This document shows positions 1 to 9,031 of a DNA stretch of 64,000 nt, in pieces. The stretch comes from Rhodovulum sp. (GTDB lineage: Bacteria; Pseudomonadota; Alphaproteobacteria; Rhodobacterales; Rhodobacteraceae). The stretch spans positions 62,001 to 126,000 of the forward strand of contig PALT01000005.1 of the NCBI GenBank assembly GCA_002706605.1. The letters are read 5' to 3'. The position numbers and the translations under genes are program-made. Below the pieces are notes generated by a model. It saw only the letters and a list, made by a program, of their open reading frames with translations, was not told the DNA's origin and did not search any database. Every line of letters starts with the position of its first letter. The stretch's first letter is position 1.

Positions 1-35
1 CAGATGGGGCGCTTGCCCGTGGATCGAAAGGCTAA
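1..35 (+). CDS. 3' end of an upstream gene, probably proB (glutamate 5-kinase)
   Basis: A reading frame enters from the left edge and ends at TAA (33-35), three bases before the proA start. Only ten residues are visible (DGALARGSKG), too few to identify by sequence. The assignment to proB is an inference from the very common proB-proA order in proteobacteria and the tight spacing. Confidence 0.45.
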   Translation, partial: DGALARGSKG

Positions 36-38
36 GAC

Positions 39-1304
39 ATGAAAGACGTAGATGATATCGCCGCTGTGATGGTTGATCTGGGACGCCGTGCGCGTGCCGC
101 TGCGAATGAACTGGCCTTTGCGGATCCAGCGGCGAAACGTCTGGCGATTGAGGCGGCCGCCGATGCGGTGATGGCCCGCGCCGAAGAGATCAAGGCCGCC
201 AACGCCAAGGACATGGAATTCGCCCGTGAAAAGGGTCTGTCAGGTGCGATGATCGACCGGCTGATGCTGGACGATGCGCGGATCGCGGCGATGGCGGGGG
301 GGCTACGCACCGTTGCGGCGCAGGACGATCCGGTCGGGCAGGTGATGTCGGAGTGGGATCGGCCCTCGGGTCTGCACATCAAACGCGTGCGCACGCCCCT
401 TGGCGTGATCGGCGTGATCTATGAAAGCCGTCCCAATGTGACGGCGGATGCCGGTGCTCTGTGCCTCAAGGCCGGGAATGCCGTGATCCTGCGCGGTGGC
501 TCGGAAAGTTTCCATAGTTCGGGCGTGATCCATTCTTGTTTGCAGGACGGGCTGCGCGCCGCCGGTCTGCCCGAGGACGCGATCCAACGCGTGCCGACCC
601 GTGATCGCGCGGCGGTGGCGGAACTGCTGCGGATGACGGATTTTGTCGACGTGATCGTGCCCCGTGGCGGCAAGGGCCTTGTCGGTCTGGTTCAGCGTGA
701 GGCCCGCGTGCCCGTGTTCGCCCACCTAGAGGGCATCGTGCACATCTATCTGGACAAGGACGCCGATCCGCAAAAGGCGATGGATGTGGTGATGAACGCG
801 AAAACGCGGCGCACGGGCATCTGTGGCGCGGCGGAATGTCTGTTGATCCACAAGGATCTGGTCTACGGTCTGGGCGGGGATATCATCCGCGCGCTGGTCG
901 AGGCGGGCGTGCGGGTGCATGCCGATCCGACATTGGCCACCATTGAGGGCACCACGCCCGCGACGGACGCCGATTGGGGACGCGAATATCTGGACATGGA
1001 TATCGCGGCCAAGGTTGTCGAGGATGTCGATGGCGCGATTGAGCACATCCGCACCTTTAGCAGCAGCCACACCGATTGCGTGATCACCGAGGATGACGCG
1101 GTGGCCGACCGGTTCTTTACCCGTCTGGACAGTGCGATCCTGATGCGCAACGCCTCGACCCAGTTTGCCGATGGTGGCGAATTCGGGATGGGCGCAGAGA
1201 TCGGCATCGCGACGGGCAAAATGCACGCCCGTGGCCCCGTGGGGGCCGAGCAATTGACCAGCTTCAAATACATCGTGGTCGGTCAGGGCACCGTGCGTCC
1301 CTAA
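39..1304 (+). CDS. proA: Glutamate-5-semialdehyde dehydrogenase (gamma-glutamyl phosphate reductase)
   Basis: This enzyme reduces gamma-glutamyl phosphate to glutamate-5-semialdehyde with NADPH, the second step of proline synthesis in the cytoplasm. The 421-residue length is normal for ProA. Family signatures are visible: [14 protein letters not shown] and the cofactor region ILRGGSES near residues 125-155, the catalytic cysteine in [11 protein letters not shown] near residue 260, and the C-terminal [15 protein letters not shown]. The ATG at 39 follows the upstream stop by 3 bp, so it is probably co-transcribed with proB outside the window. The next gene, chpT, converges on it with a 3-bp gap. 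Confidence 0.97.
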   Translation: MKDVDDIAAVMVDLGRRARAAANELAFADPAAKRLAIEAAADAVMARAEEIKAANAKDMEFAREKGLSGAMIDRLMLDDARIAAMAGGLRTVAAQDDPVGQVMSEWDRPSGLHIKRVRTPLGVIGVIYESRPNVTADAGALCLKAGNAVILRGGSESFHSSGVIHSCLQDGLRAAGLPEDAIQRVPTRDRAAVAELLRMTDFVDVIVPRGGKGLVGLVQREARVPVFAHLEGIVHIYLDKDADPQKAMDVVMNAKTRRTGICGAAECLLIHKDLVYGLGGDIIRALVEAGVRVHADPTLATIEGTTPATDADWGREYLDMDIAAKVVEDVDGAIEHIRTFSSSHTDCVITEDDAVADRFFTRLDSAILMRNASTQFADGGEFGMGAEIGIATGKMHARGPVGAEQLTSFKYIVVGQGTVRP

Positions 1305-1307
1305 GCC

Positions 1308-1910
1308 CTAGAACGTCAGGCGGATCGCCCCATCACTCAGGTCCGTCTGCAACCGCCGTCCCGCCGCGCGCAATGCACCGGGGACCAGCGCGAATTGCAC
1401 CTCGGCCGCCGACAGGCCGGGGGCCGGCGCGGCCTCGGCCATCTGGCCCCAGGCCGCAGGATCGGTGTCGATGCGTTCGCCCGTCGCATGGATGGTCCAA
1501 CCGGTATCAGTACAGGTCAGGGTGATTTCGCCACCACGGGGCAGGGCGGTTTCAACGCACATCACCAACAAGAGGGCCAGTTTCGCCTCAACCCGCCGGA
1601 TCGCCTTGGGCAGGTCACAACGCATCGTCAGGCGCGGGCCGGTGAACATGGCGGTTGCGGCCTCGGACACCTCGGACCCTTTGACCACCGCATCCGTGGA
1701 CGCCGCGCCAAAGGCCAGACGGAACACGCGAATCCGCGTATGGGCGTTCTGGACGCTGTCGCGGATCAGGTCGAATTCAGGCCCCGAACTATTCGACATC
1801 ATCTCAAGCAGTTCCAACCCATTGCCGATTGCGCCCAGAGGGCTGATAAGGTCATGACAGATCCGCGATCCAATCAGGGCGTTTACATCAGGCGAACCGG
1901 TATGGGTCAT
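1308..1910 (-). CDS. chpT: Histidine phosphotransferase ChpT
   Basis: ChpT relays phosphate from the hybrid kinase CckA to the response regulators CtrA and CpdR in alphaproteobacteria. The 200-residue protein starts with the phospho-accepting helix; His19 lies in RICHDLISPLGAIGNG, the family hallmark. It is followed by a degenerate HATPase-like fold that does not bind ATP. A good ribosome-binding site (AAAGGAATTGCC) precedes the ATG at 1910. It is divergent from the DUF3553 gene, 32 bp away. Its partner ctrA lies at 46 kb in this window. Family assignment rests on the H-box context and the length. Confidence 0.9.
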   Translation of the reverse strand: MTHTGSPDVNALIGSRICHDLISPLGAIGNGLELLEMMSNSSGPEFDLIRDSVQNAHTRIRVFRLAFGAASTDAVVKGSEVSEAATAMFTGPRLTMRCDLPKAIRRVEAKLALLLVMCVETALPRGGEITLTCTDTGWTIHATGERIDTDPAAWGQMAEAAPAPGLSAAEVQFALVPGALRAAGRRLQTDLSDGAIRLTF

Positions 1911-1942
1911 GGCAATTCCTTTAACGACAGGCGGCCGAATTC

Positions 1943-2125
1943 ATGAGCGATTTGAACGACTTTCTGGAACCGGGCCAATTCGTGCGTCATCCCGAACGCG
2001 ACGATTGGGGCCTGGGACAGGTGCAATCCAACATCAACGGCAAGATCACCGTGAATTTCCAAGAGCAGGGAAAGGTCGTGATTGATGGGGCCCAAGTGCC
2101 TTTGATTCCAGTGTTTGACGTTTGA
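1943..2125 (+). CDS. DUF3553 domain protein (small, acidic)
   Basis: A 60-residue protein made almost entirely of one small domain, with the pattern FLEPGQFVRHPERDDWGLGQVQS...GKITVNFQEQGKVV. This resembles the DUF3553 family and looks like the short beta-barrel fold of CarD/UvrD-tail type domains that contact RNA polymerase or nucleic acid. The molecular function of the stand-alone form is not known to me. It is divergent from chpT and lies upstream of olsBA with a candidate CtrA site in between (2151-2165). Confidence 0.8.
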   Translation: MSDLNDFLEPGQFVRHPERDDWGLGQVQSNINGKITVNFQEQGKVVIDGAQVPLIPVFDV

Positions 2126-2150
2126 TAGCGTCATCCTGCTGCCGTCTTGG

Positions 2151-2165
2151 TTAACACGTGGTTAA
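2151..2165 (+). promoter_or_regulatory. Candidate CtrA-binding site (TTAA-N7-TTAA) upstream of olsBA
   Basis: The sequence TTAACACGTGGTTAA, followed by C, is an exact match to the alphaproteobacterial CtrA consensus TTAA-N7-TTAA. The centre is about 85 bp upstream of the olsB start, in a 110-bp gap with no other function. Matching by eye only. Confidence 0.55.
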
Positions 2166-2242
2166 CGGCCGCGTGTCGCGGTTGCCAAACGGCTGTGCGC
2201 TGCCTAGAACCCAAGGCCAGAGACCCCAGATAGAACGTGATC

Positions 2243-3022
2243 ATGCCGCGCCCCACCGAAGACCATTTTGAACTGCGCCTTGCCGCCACGCCCGAAGACA
2301 TCCGCGCGGCGCAACACCTGCGCTATCGGGTGTTTGTGCAGGAGCTGGGCGGCGACGGGGCGATGGTGGATCACGACGCGCAACTGGAAATGGACGCGTT
2401 CGATCCGGTCTATGACCACTTGTTGTTGCTGGACCGACGTCGGGGAGACACCGTGCGCGACAGGGTCGTCGGCGTTTATCGCCTGATGCGCAGCGACCGC
2501 GTGGCCGAGGCGGGGCGCTATTACTGTGAAGACGAATATGACCTGAGCGTGCTCAAGGCCTCGGGGCGGCGTCTGTTGGAACTGGGCCGGTCCTGTGTCG
2601 ATGCGGAGTATCGCGGCGGCACGGCGATGCTGCATCTGTGGAGCGGTCTGGCCAGATACGTCGCCGATCATGACATCGATATCCTGTTCGGCGTGGCAAG
2701 CTTTCACGGCACCGACATTGGCGCGCTGAAACAGGCGCTGTCGTTCCTCTATCACAACCATCTGGCGCCCGAGGACGTGCGCGTGCGCGCCGTGGCGGAT
2801 CACTTCCAACCGATGGATCTGCTGCCCCCCGATCAGATCGACCGCAAAGAGGCGGTGGTACAAATCCCTGCGTTGATCAAGGGCTATCTGCGTTTGGGCG
2901 GCACGGTCGGGGATGGGGCGTTTATTGATCACGCGTTCAATACCACCGATGTCTGCCTGATCATGGACACCGCGCGCATGACGGCGGGGGCAAACGCGAA
3001 ATACAAAAAGGGCCGCGCATGA
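2243..3022 (+). CDS. olsB: L-ornithine N-alpha-acyltransferase OlsB (GNAT family)
   Basis: OlsB transfers a 3-hydroxyacyl chain from acyl carrier protein to the alpha-amino group of ornithine, giving lyso-ornithine lipid. The 259-residue protein has the autoinducer-synthase/GNAT-like core: RYRVFVQELG near residue 28, VVGVYRLMRSD near residue 80, and LELGRSCVD near residue 113. It overlaps the acyltransferase olsA by 4 bp (ATGA), the usual operon for ornithine lipids. I chose the ATG at 2243; a GTG two codons upstream (2237) is equally possible, and neither has a strong ribosome-binding site. A perfect CtrA-type site lies upstream. Confidence 0.88.
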   Translation: MPRPTEDHFELRLAATPEDIRAAQHLRYRVFVQELGGDGAMVDHDAQLEMDAFDPVYDHLLLLDRRRGDTVRDRVVGVYRLMRSDRVAEAGRYYCEDEYDLSVLKASGRRLLELGRSCVDAEYRGGTAMLHLWSGLARYVADHDIDILFGVASFHGTDIGALKQALSFLYHNHLAPEDVRVRAVADHFQPMDLLPPDQIDRKEAVVQIPALIKGYLRLGGTVGDGAFIDHAFNTTDVCLIMDTARMTAGANAKYKKGRA

Positions 3023-3855
3023 CGACGACTTGGGGCGAAGGTCAGGAAATCACACCACCGCGCCCCACGGCGTTGGGGTGGCTGTTGGTGCTGCTGCGGG
3101 GCGTGACGCTGGGCGGTGTGGTGTTTGGCGGGCTGTTGATCCTGTTGGCGCTGCGGTTCATTGAACGCCCGCTCTGCGGGGCGCACCGCCCTGTGACGCC
3201 CTATATCACCCAAATCGTCTGTCGAACGGCGTTCATCATCCTCGGCATCCGCTATCGCGTCGAGGGCAGCCCGATGCGCCAACGCGGGGCGGTGGTGGCC
3301 AACCATGTGTCGTGGCTGGATATTTTCGCGCTGAACGCGCGCAAACGCATCTATTTCGTGTCCAAGGCCGAGGTCGCCAAGTGGCCCGGGATCGGCTGGC
3401 TGGCGCGGGCGACGGGAACGGTGTTCATCAACCGCGACCGCAAGGAGGCCGCTGCGCAAAAGGCGATGTTCGAGGAACGCCTGACCATCGGGCACAAGCT
3501 GTTGTTCTTTCCCGAGGGCACCTCAACCGACGGGCGGCGGGTTCTGACGTTCAAGCCGACCCTGTTTGCCGCGTTTTTCGCAGACGAGCTGCGTGATTTC
3601 CTGCACGTCCAACCGGTCACATTGGTCTATCGCGCGCCCAAGGGGGCGGATGCGCGGTTCTATGGCTGGTGGGGCGATATGGAGTTTGGCGCGCATATGC
3701 TGGCCGTGCTGGCCGCGCCGCGACAGGGCTCTGTCACCCTGATCTATCATGATCCGATTTCGGTGGCCGCAGCGGGGGATCGCAAGGCCCTAGCGGCGGC
3801 CTGTCAGGCGGCCGTTCTCAGCGGCCTGCCTGAAGAGGTGCGTGCGGACGACTAA
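3019..3855 (+). CDS. olsA: Lyso-ornithine lipid O-acyltransferase OlsA (PlsC family)
   Basis: OlsA adds the second, ester-linked acyl chain to lyso-ornithine lipid and may also act in phosphatidic acid synthesis. The 278-residue protein has an N-terminal membrane segment (residues about 20-45) and the PlsC blocks in order: VVANHVSWLDIF (the NHxxxxD acyltransferase motif), GTVFINRDRK, and FFPEGTSTDG. It starts within the olsB stop codon (ATGA overlap), so translation is probably coupled. The 3' end converges on the ThiE-like gene. Confidence 0.9.
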   Translation: MTTTWGEGQEITPPRPTALGWLLVLLRGVTLGGVVFGGLLILLALRFIERPLCGAHRPVTPYITQIVCRTAFIILGIRYRVEGSPMRQRGAVVANHVSWLDIFALNARKRIYFVSKAEVAKWPGIGWLARATGTVFINRDRKEAAAQKAMFEERLTIGHKLLFFPEGTSTDGRRVLTFKPTLFAAFFADELRDFLHVQPVTLVYRAPKGADARFYGWWGDMEFGAHMLAVLAAPRQGSVTLIYHDPISVAAAGDRKALAAACQAAVLSGLPEEVRADD

Positions 3856-3862
3856 TCCGCCG

Positions 3863-4483
3863 TTACCCCATGGCGGCGATCATGTCGCCCAGTGCGGCGG
3901 CGGCATCATCTTGGCGCCAGATTTCTTCGCCAATGCCGAAAAAGTCGGTGACCGGCGACAGGGTGCGGATCAACTCGATATCCAGCGCGCCCTCGGCAAC
4001 GACGGGCACCTCGATCATTTCCGACCACCACGCAAACAGGTCCGGTTCCGCGACCGATCCATCGCCCAGCGAGGTTTTCCCGACGGGGCCGAACGCGATG
4101 TAATCCGCGCCACCTTCGCCTGCGTTCATGCCATCATGGCTGGACGTGCCGCAGAACGCACCGACGATGGCGTCCTCACCCAGTTCCTTGCGCGCCTTGC
4201 GCACGGAGCGCGCGCCGTCGGTAAGATGCACACCGTCAAGGCCAAGGCGTTCCACCATCTGCACATGGGTGTCGATGGCAATCGCGATGTCACGGGCATG
4301 GCACACCTCGCGCAGGGCATCACCCGCGCGCGACAACCGGTCCTCGTCCGTGGTGGCCAGCGACAGGCGCACACAGGCGATCTCATGCGCGTCCAGCACC
4401 GAGGCCAGCCGGTCCGGAAAGGACGACAGTTCAAACGACGGGGGCGTGATCAGATAGATTTGCGGGCGCTCGATCTCGGCCAT
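3863..4483 (-). CDS. Thiamine phosphate synthase-like protein (diverged ThiE family)
   Basis: A 206-residue single-domain TIM barrel resembling ThiE, which joins hydroxymethylpyrimidine diphosphate and thiazole phosphate. Family traits are RPQIYLITPP at the N-terminus, GLDGVHLTDG near residue 86, and GADYIAFGPVGKTS near residue 130. Normal ThiE has GVHLGQxD in the second block; here it is VHLTDGA, and the phosphate-binding end is also altered, so activity is uncertain. No other thi gene is nearby. It converges on olsA, and no TPP riboswitch is apparent upstream. Confidence 0.72.
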   Translation of the reverse strand: MAEIERPQIYLITPPSFELSSFPDRLASVLDAHEIACVRLSLATTDEDRLSRAGDALREVCHARDIAIAIDTHVQMVERLGLDGVHLTDGARSVRKARKELGEDAIVGAFCGTSSHDGMNAGEGGADYIAFGPVGKTSLGDGSVAEPDLFAWWSEMIEVPVVAEGALDIELIRTLSPVTDFFGIGEEIWRQDDAAAALGDMIAAMG

Positions 4484-4614
4484 TTGGGGCTCCTTCGTGA
4501 CATTGGGGTGCTATAGCGGGGAATTTGCCGAACGGGAAGGGGGCAGCTGCGCCACGATCCCTTGTAAAGCCGCGGTCCAGCGCGTATCACCCGCCCGTAT
4601 TTTAAGGAAGCGCG

Positions 4615-5385
4615 ATGACCGATCCCCAGACCCAAACTCCGGCCCCAAATCCTGTGGCCCCGGCCTTTGTCCTGATCCGCCCGCAAATGGGCGAAAACAT
4701 CGGGGGTGCTGCGCGGGCGATGTGGAACTTTGGCCTTGACCGGATGCGGATCGTGGCCCCGCGCGACGGCTGGCCCAATCAGCGCGCGATTGCCATGTCC
4801 AGCGGGGCGGGACGTCTTCTGGACGAGGCGGGATTGTTTGACACGACCGCCGAGGCGCTGGCCGATTGCGACTATGTGTTTGCGACCACCGCGCGGCCCC
4901 GTGGGTTGACCAAACCGGTGATGACGCCCGAGCGCGCGATGGAATACGCCCGCGCCCTGTGCGCCGAAGGCAAAAAGGTCGGTGTCATGTTCGGCCCCGA
5001 ACGCGCCGGTCTGGAAAACGAGGACATCGTGCAGGCCAACGCCATTGTCACCGTGCCGGTGAACCCCGCTTTTGCCTCGCTGAACCTTGCGCAATGCGTG
5101 TTGCTGACCGCCTATGAATGGGGACGCCAGACCACCGATACCCCGCCCGAAGTGATGGAGATGGCCAAGACTGAGGTCGCCGCCCATGTCGAGGTGCAAA
5201 AGCTGGCCGATCATTTCGAGGAACGGCTGGAAGAGGCGGGATTCTTCTTTCCGCCCGAAAAGGCCACCAACATGAAAACCAACCTGCGCAACCTGTGGTC
5301 GCGCATGCCCCTGACCAAGGCCGACGTACAGGTGTTTCACGGCATGATGCGGCAACTGGTCCGATGGAAGAACAAGTCCGAGTGA
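4615..5385 (+). CDS. trmJ: TrmJ-type tRNA (cytidine/uridine-2'-O)-methyltransferase
   Basis: This SPOUT-class enzyme uses S-adenosylmethionine to methylate the 2'-hydroxyl of position 32 of several tRNAs. The 256-residue length fits TrmJ. Visible motifs are FVLIRPQMGENIGGAARAMWNFG (motif 1) near residues 18-40, GVMFGPERAGLENEDI (motif 2) near residues 120-137, and PVNPAFASLNLAQCV (motif 3, the knot) near residues 143-160. A helical C-terminal extension also occurs in TrmJ. An AAGGAAGCG ribosome-binding site precedes the ATG. ctaA follows 54 bp downstream in the same direction. Confidence 0.9.
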   Translation: MTDPQTQTPAPNPVAPAFVLIRPQMGENIGGAARAMWNFGLDRMRIVAPRDGWPNQRAIAMSSGAGRLLDEAGLFDTTAEALADCDYVFATTARPRGLTKPVMTPERAMEYARALCAEGKKVGVMFGPERAGLENEDIVQANAIVTVPVNPAFASLNLAQCVLLTAYEWGRQTTDTPPEVMEMAKTEVAAHVEVQKLADHFEERLEEAGFFFPPEKATNMKTNLRNLWSRMPLTKADVQVFHGMMRQLVRWKNKSE

Positions 5386-5439
5386 CTTGAAGCGCACAGG
5401 GCCGCGCCCTAGTGTCAGCACGCGACAGATGAGGACAGC

Positions 5440-6588
5440 ATGAGCGGCAAGCGCAGTATCTTTGAAGAGGTCGATACGACCAAATCCGAAACCGCCCCCA
5501 GCACCCCCAAGGGCGGTGTGATCGACGGGGCGCGCCGTCGCGGCGCACGCGGGGCGATCCGCGCGTGGTTGATGGTGCTTTTTGCCATGGTGGTGGCGAT
5601 GATCGTGGTGGGCGGGTTGACCCGTTTGACCGACAGCGGTCTGTCGATCACCGAATGGCGTCCCGTAACCGGTGCCATGCCCCCGCTGAGCGAGGCCGCG
5701 TGGCAGTCCGAGTTCGAGAAATACCAAGCCATCCCCGAATATCAGTTGCAGAACAAGGGGATGAGCCTACAGGAATTCAAGTTCATCTATTGGTGGGAAT
5801 GGGGTCATCGCCAGTTGGGCCGCACGATCGGTCTGGTCTGGGCGATCGGGTTCTTTGGCTTTATGGCCGCGCGCAAAATCCCAACGGGGTGGACGCGGCC
5901 GTTGTTGGGGATTGGTCTGCTGGGCGGTCTTCAGGGCGCTGTGGGCTGGTGGATGGTGCATTCGGGCCTGTCCGGTGATCGGGTCGATGTGGCCAGCTAT
6001 CGCCTTGCGACGCATTTGGGCATTGCCTTTGTCATCCTCGGCTTCATCGCGTGGTTCGTGTTCAAACTGGGCCGCGAGGAAAGCGACCTGATGCAGGCCC
6101 GCCGCGGACGTGAGGCCAAGCTGTTTTCCATGTCGACCGGCCTGATGCATTTCGCGTTTCTGCAAATCCTGCTGGGCGCGCTGGTCGCGGGGATCGATGC
6201 GGGGCGCAACTATATCGACTGGCCGCTGATGGCCGGTGGGTTCCTGCCGCCCGAACCGTTCTCGATCACGCCTGTTTGGCGGAACTTCTTTGAAAACGAC
6301 GGTCTGGTTCAGTTCCTGCACCGTATGTCTGGCTATGGTCTGTTTATCTTTGGCCTGATCACATGGAACCGCGCCCGCAAGAGCGCCAATATGAAAACGC
6401 GCCGTGCGTTTGACTGGATGGCGATCATGCTGTTTGGCCAGATGGTTCTGGGCGTGGTGACGGTGATGCATTCTTCGCCGTGGAATATCGCGATCCTGCA
6501 TCAGTTGGGGGCGGTGATCCTGTGGGTTCTGATCCTGCGGGCCCGTTTCATCGCGCAATATCCGTTTGCTCAATCCGTTCGGGGGTAA
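5440..6588 (+). CDS. ctaA: Heme A synthase (CtaA/COX15)
   Basis: This inner-membrane enzyme oxidises the C8 methyl of heme O to make heme A for aa3-type cytochrome oxidase. The 382-residue protein has about eight membrane segments in two four-helix halves. Signature regions are GGLTRLTDSGLSITEWRPVTG near residues 62-80 and EWGHRQLGRTIG near residues 127-138, each with conserved heme-ligand histidines or substrate residues, and FLHRMSGYG in the second half. The size and the long loop after helix 1 match the alphaproteobacterial/mitochondrial class. The carboxypeptidase gene starts 2 bp after its stop. Confidence 0.95.
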   Translation: MSGKRSIFEEVDTTKSETAPSTPKGGVIDGARRRGARGAIRAWLMVLFAMVVAMIVVGGLTRLTDSGLSITEWRPVTGAMPPLSEAAWQSEFEKYQAIPEYQLQNKGMSLQEFKFIYWWEWGHRQLGRTIGLVWAIGFFGFMAARKIPTGWTRPLLGIGLLGGLQGAVGWWMVHSGLSGDRVDVASYRLATHLGIAFVILGFIAWFVFKLGREESDLMQARRGREAKLFSMSTGLMHFAFLQILLGALVAGIDAGRNYIDWPLMAGGFLPPEPFSITPVWRNFFENDGLVQFLHRMSGYGLFIFGLITWNRARKSANMKTRRAFDWMAIMLFGQMVLGVVTVMHSSPWNIAILHQLGAVILWVLILRARFIAQYPFAQSVRG

Positions 6589-6590
6589 AA

Positions 6591-8075
6591 ATGACACAGG
6601 GCGCTCTGGCCGATCTGCTGGCCTATCAATCGGTGACCGAGGCCTTGGCGCAGGTGTCAGGCCGCCTTGGCTGGGATCAGGAAACGGTCATGCCGCGCGG
6701 GGCCGCCCATCAGCGGGCTGAGGAAATGGCCGCGTTGGAGGGCGTATTGCACGCCCGCCGAACCGATCCGCAGATCGGCGAATGGCTGGCCGCGCTGGAT
6801 GGTGCGGATTTGGACCCCGTGGCCGCGGCCAAGGTCCGCCACATCACCCGCTCCTATGCCCGCAACACCAAAGTGCCCGGTGATCTGGCCGCCGAAATCG
6901 CCCGCGTCACCAGCCGCGCCCAAGGGATTTGGGCCGAGGCGCGCAGCAACGATGACGTCGCCCATTTCCTGCCCGTTCTGGGGCAGGTGATTGATCTGCG
7001 CCGCCAAGAGGGCGCGGCGTTGGCGGGTGGGGGTGACACCTATGACGCGCTGCTGAACGATTACGAACAGGGCGCGACGGCCGCCGAGATCGGCGCGATG
7101 TTTGGCCGGATGCGCGAACGATTGGTGCGTCTGCGCGAACGGATCCTTGGCGCGAACAAACCCGTTGCGGGTCTGAGCGGCACCTTTGACGAGGCGGGGC
7201 AGCTGCGCCTGTCCCATATGATGGCCGAGCATTTCGGGTACGATTTCCGCCACGGTCGCATTGACAAGGCCGTCCATCCGTTCAGTTCGGGGTCCGGCGC
7301 GGATGTGCGCATCACCACCCGTGTGGACGAAGGCGATCCGTTCAACTGCCTCTATTCCACGATCCATGAGGTCGGCCACGGCTGTTATGAGCAGAACATC
7401 CACCCCGATTATGCCCTGACCCCGCTGGGCGGGGGCGTGTCGATGGGCGTCCATGAAAGCCAGAGCCGGATTTACGAAAACCAGCTTGGCCGCAGCCGCG
7501 CCTTCACCGGTTGGATGTTTGATCAGATGGCGCGCGTGTTCGGTCATGGCGGCGCGGCGGATCAGGAGGCGTTTTACACCGCCGTGAACCGTGTCCATTC
7601 GGGCTATATCCGGACCGAGGCGGATGAGGTGCATTATAACCTGCACATCATGATGCGGTTTGATCTGGAACGCGCCTTGATGTCGGGCGATCTGGCCGTT
7701 GGCGACCTAGAGGCCGCATGGAACGACCGGTTCCATGCCGATTTCGGGGCCAAGGTGGATCGCGCGTCCCATGGCGTGTTGCAGGACGTGCATTGGTCCG
7801 TGGGTCTGTTTGGCTATTTCCCGACCTATACGCTGGGCAATGTCTATGCGGGCTGTCTGCATCAGGCATTGCGCGCGGCGCATCCCGATCTGGACGCGCA
7901 ATTGGCCAAGGGCGACACATCGGCGGCGACCGGATGGTTGCGCGAGAATGTGCAGGTGCATGGCGGCCTATATGAGCCCGCCGAGGTCATCACACGCGCC
8001 TGCGGCTTTACGCCGGATGAGGGGCCGTTGTTGGATTATCTCGACCACAAGTTCGCCGCGCTCTACGATTTGTAA
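6591..8075 (+). CDS. Carboxypeptidase M32 (zinc metallopeptidase)
   Basis: A 494-residue peptidase of family M32 (thermostable carboxypeptidase Taq type), which removes C-terminal residues from peptides in the cytoplasm. The zinc site His259-EVG-His263 lies in STIHEVGHGCYEQN, followed by GVHESQSRIYENQLGRS, where the third ligand glutamate lies. DVRITTRVD upstream is also typical. The start ATG at 6591 sits 2 bp after ctaA and matches the usual N-terminus. An upstream in-frame extension would overlap ctaA by more than 100 bp and was not used. Confidence 0.93.
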   Translation: MTQGALADLLAYQSVTEALAQVSGRLGWDQETVMPRGAAHQRAEEMAALEGVLHARRTDPQIGEWLAALDGADLDPVAAAKVRHITRSYARNTKVPGDLAAEIARVTSRAQGIWAEARSNDDVAHFLPVLGQVIDLRRQEGAALAGGGDTYDALLNDYEQGATAAEIGAMFGRMRERLVRLRERILGANKPVAGLSGTFDEAGQLRLSHMMAEHFGYDFRHGRIDKAVHPFSSGSGADVRITTRVDEGDPFNCLYSTIHEVGHGCYEQNIHPDYALTPLGGGVSMGVHESQSRIYENQLGRSRAFTGWMFDQMARVFGHGGAADQEAFYTAVNRVHSGYIRTEADEVHYNLHIMMRFDLERALMSGDLAVGDLEAAWNDRFHADFGAKVDRASHGVLQDVHWSVGLFGYFPTYTLGNVYAGCLHQALRAAHPDLDAQLAKGDTSAATGWLRENVQVHGGLYEPAEVITRACGFTPDEGPLLDYLDHKFAALYDL

Positions 8076-8191
8076 GGGCCGCATAAAACGGCCGCGCGCA
8101 CTAGGGTGTGATTTTTGCACCCATCGGTGGCATAAAAGAATTGCCCCGATCACGCGGTGTTGATAGCACCGCGGCCAAACATAGGAACGCC

Positions 8192-9016
8192 ATGGCCGAG
8201 ATCAGACATAGCCGCGACAAGGGCCTGCCCCTGTGCATGATGCACAATGAGGGGCTGGACCTAAAGACGCGCCTGTTGGCCCCGTTCTTTCCGCGGTACA
8301 AATCGACCTTGGCCGCCCGTAAAATGCCCGACGAGATGCGCACGATCATGCAAAACCTCGTCATGACCGAGGATCGCCGGTTCCTGTTCCTGCGTAACCA
8401 AAAGGCCGGTTGTACCTCGATCGCCCAGCTGATGTACGCCTATACGACCGGTGACTTTTATTCGCGCACCATCCACCGCGCGCGCACCGGCATTCATCTG
8501 GCCCGTTATGATTGGGACCTCATTCAGTCGGTTTATCAGGCTGGCACGGCGACCCTGTTCACCTTTGTGCGGGATCCGGAATCGCGGGTCTATTCGTCGT
8601 TTCGCAACTTTTTGGTGGACCGCTCGAACCTTGCACTGCGCAAACACTGGCAGCCGCTGTTGGCCAATGGCTATGACCCTGACGGCGATCACGTGCGCAA
8701 TTTTGATGTGTTTCTGGACTATATCGAGCGTTGTCTCGATCTGGATCCCTATCTGACGGACACGCATTTCCGCCCGCAGGTGTTGAACATCGCCTATGGC
8801 AAGATCGACTATGATTTTATCGGGCGGCTGGAAAACATCGGTCATGACTTGCCGCGGGTGTTCGCGCTTGGCGGTCGGCCGGAATTCCCGCCGGCCGAGA
8901 TTATGGATCACCGCTTTAACGCCTCGCAGGTGAAACCGGCCCCCCTGACGCCCGAGCAACGCAAGCGCGTGCGCCAGATTTTCGCCGCCGATTATGAGGC
9001 ATTTTCCTACGACTAA
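8192..9016 (+). CDS. Sulfotransferase family 2 protein
   Basis: The 274-residue protein has the two PAPS-binding signatures of carbohydrate-type sulfotransferases: FLFLRNQKAGCTSIAQ (5'-phosphosulfate loop, residues about 65-80) and FTFVRDPESRVYSSFRNF (3'-phosphate site, residues about 125-142). Such enzymes sulfate glycans or lipids; the acceptor here is unknown. No signal peptide or membrane helix is visible. I chose the ATG at 8192 because AGGA lies 5-9 bases upstream; the frame also opens at 8108. A GGGCCC inverted repeat (9026-9044) separates it from the convergent next gene. Confidence 0.85.
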   Translation: MAEIRHSRDKGLPLCMMHNEGLDLKTRLLAPFFPRYKSTLAARKMPDEMRTIMQNLVMTEDRRFLFLRNQKAGCTSIAQLMYAYTTGDFYSRTIHRARTGIHLARYDWDLIQSVYQAGTATLFTFVRDPESRVYSSFRNFLVDRSNLALRKHWQPLLANGYDPDGDHVRNFDVFLDYIERCLDLDPYLTDTHFRPQVLNIAYGKIDYDFIGRLENIGHDLPRVFALGGRPEFPPAEIMDHRFNASQVKPAPLTPEQRKRVRQIFAADYEAFSYD

Positions 9017-9031
9017 CCCCGCGACGGGGCC

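Noticed and set aside
4450-5727. 425-codon minus-strand frame over trmJ and ctaA
   Set aside because: Antisense to two clear genes.
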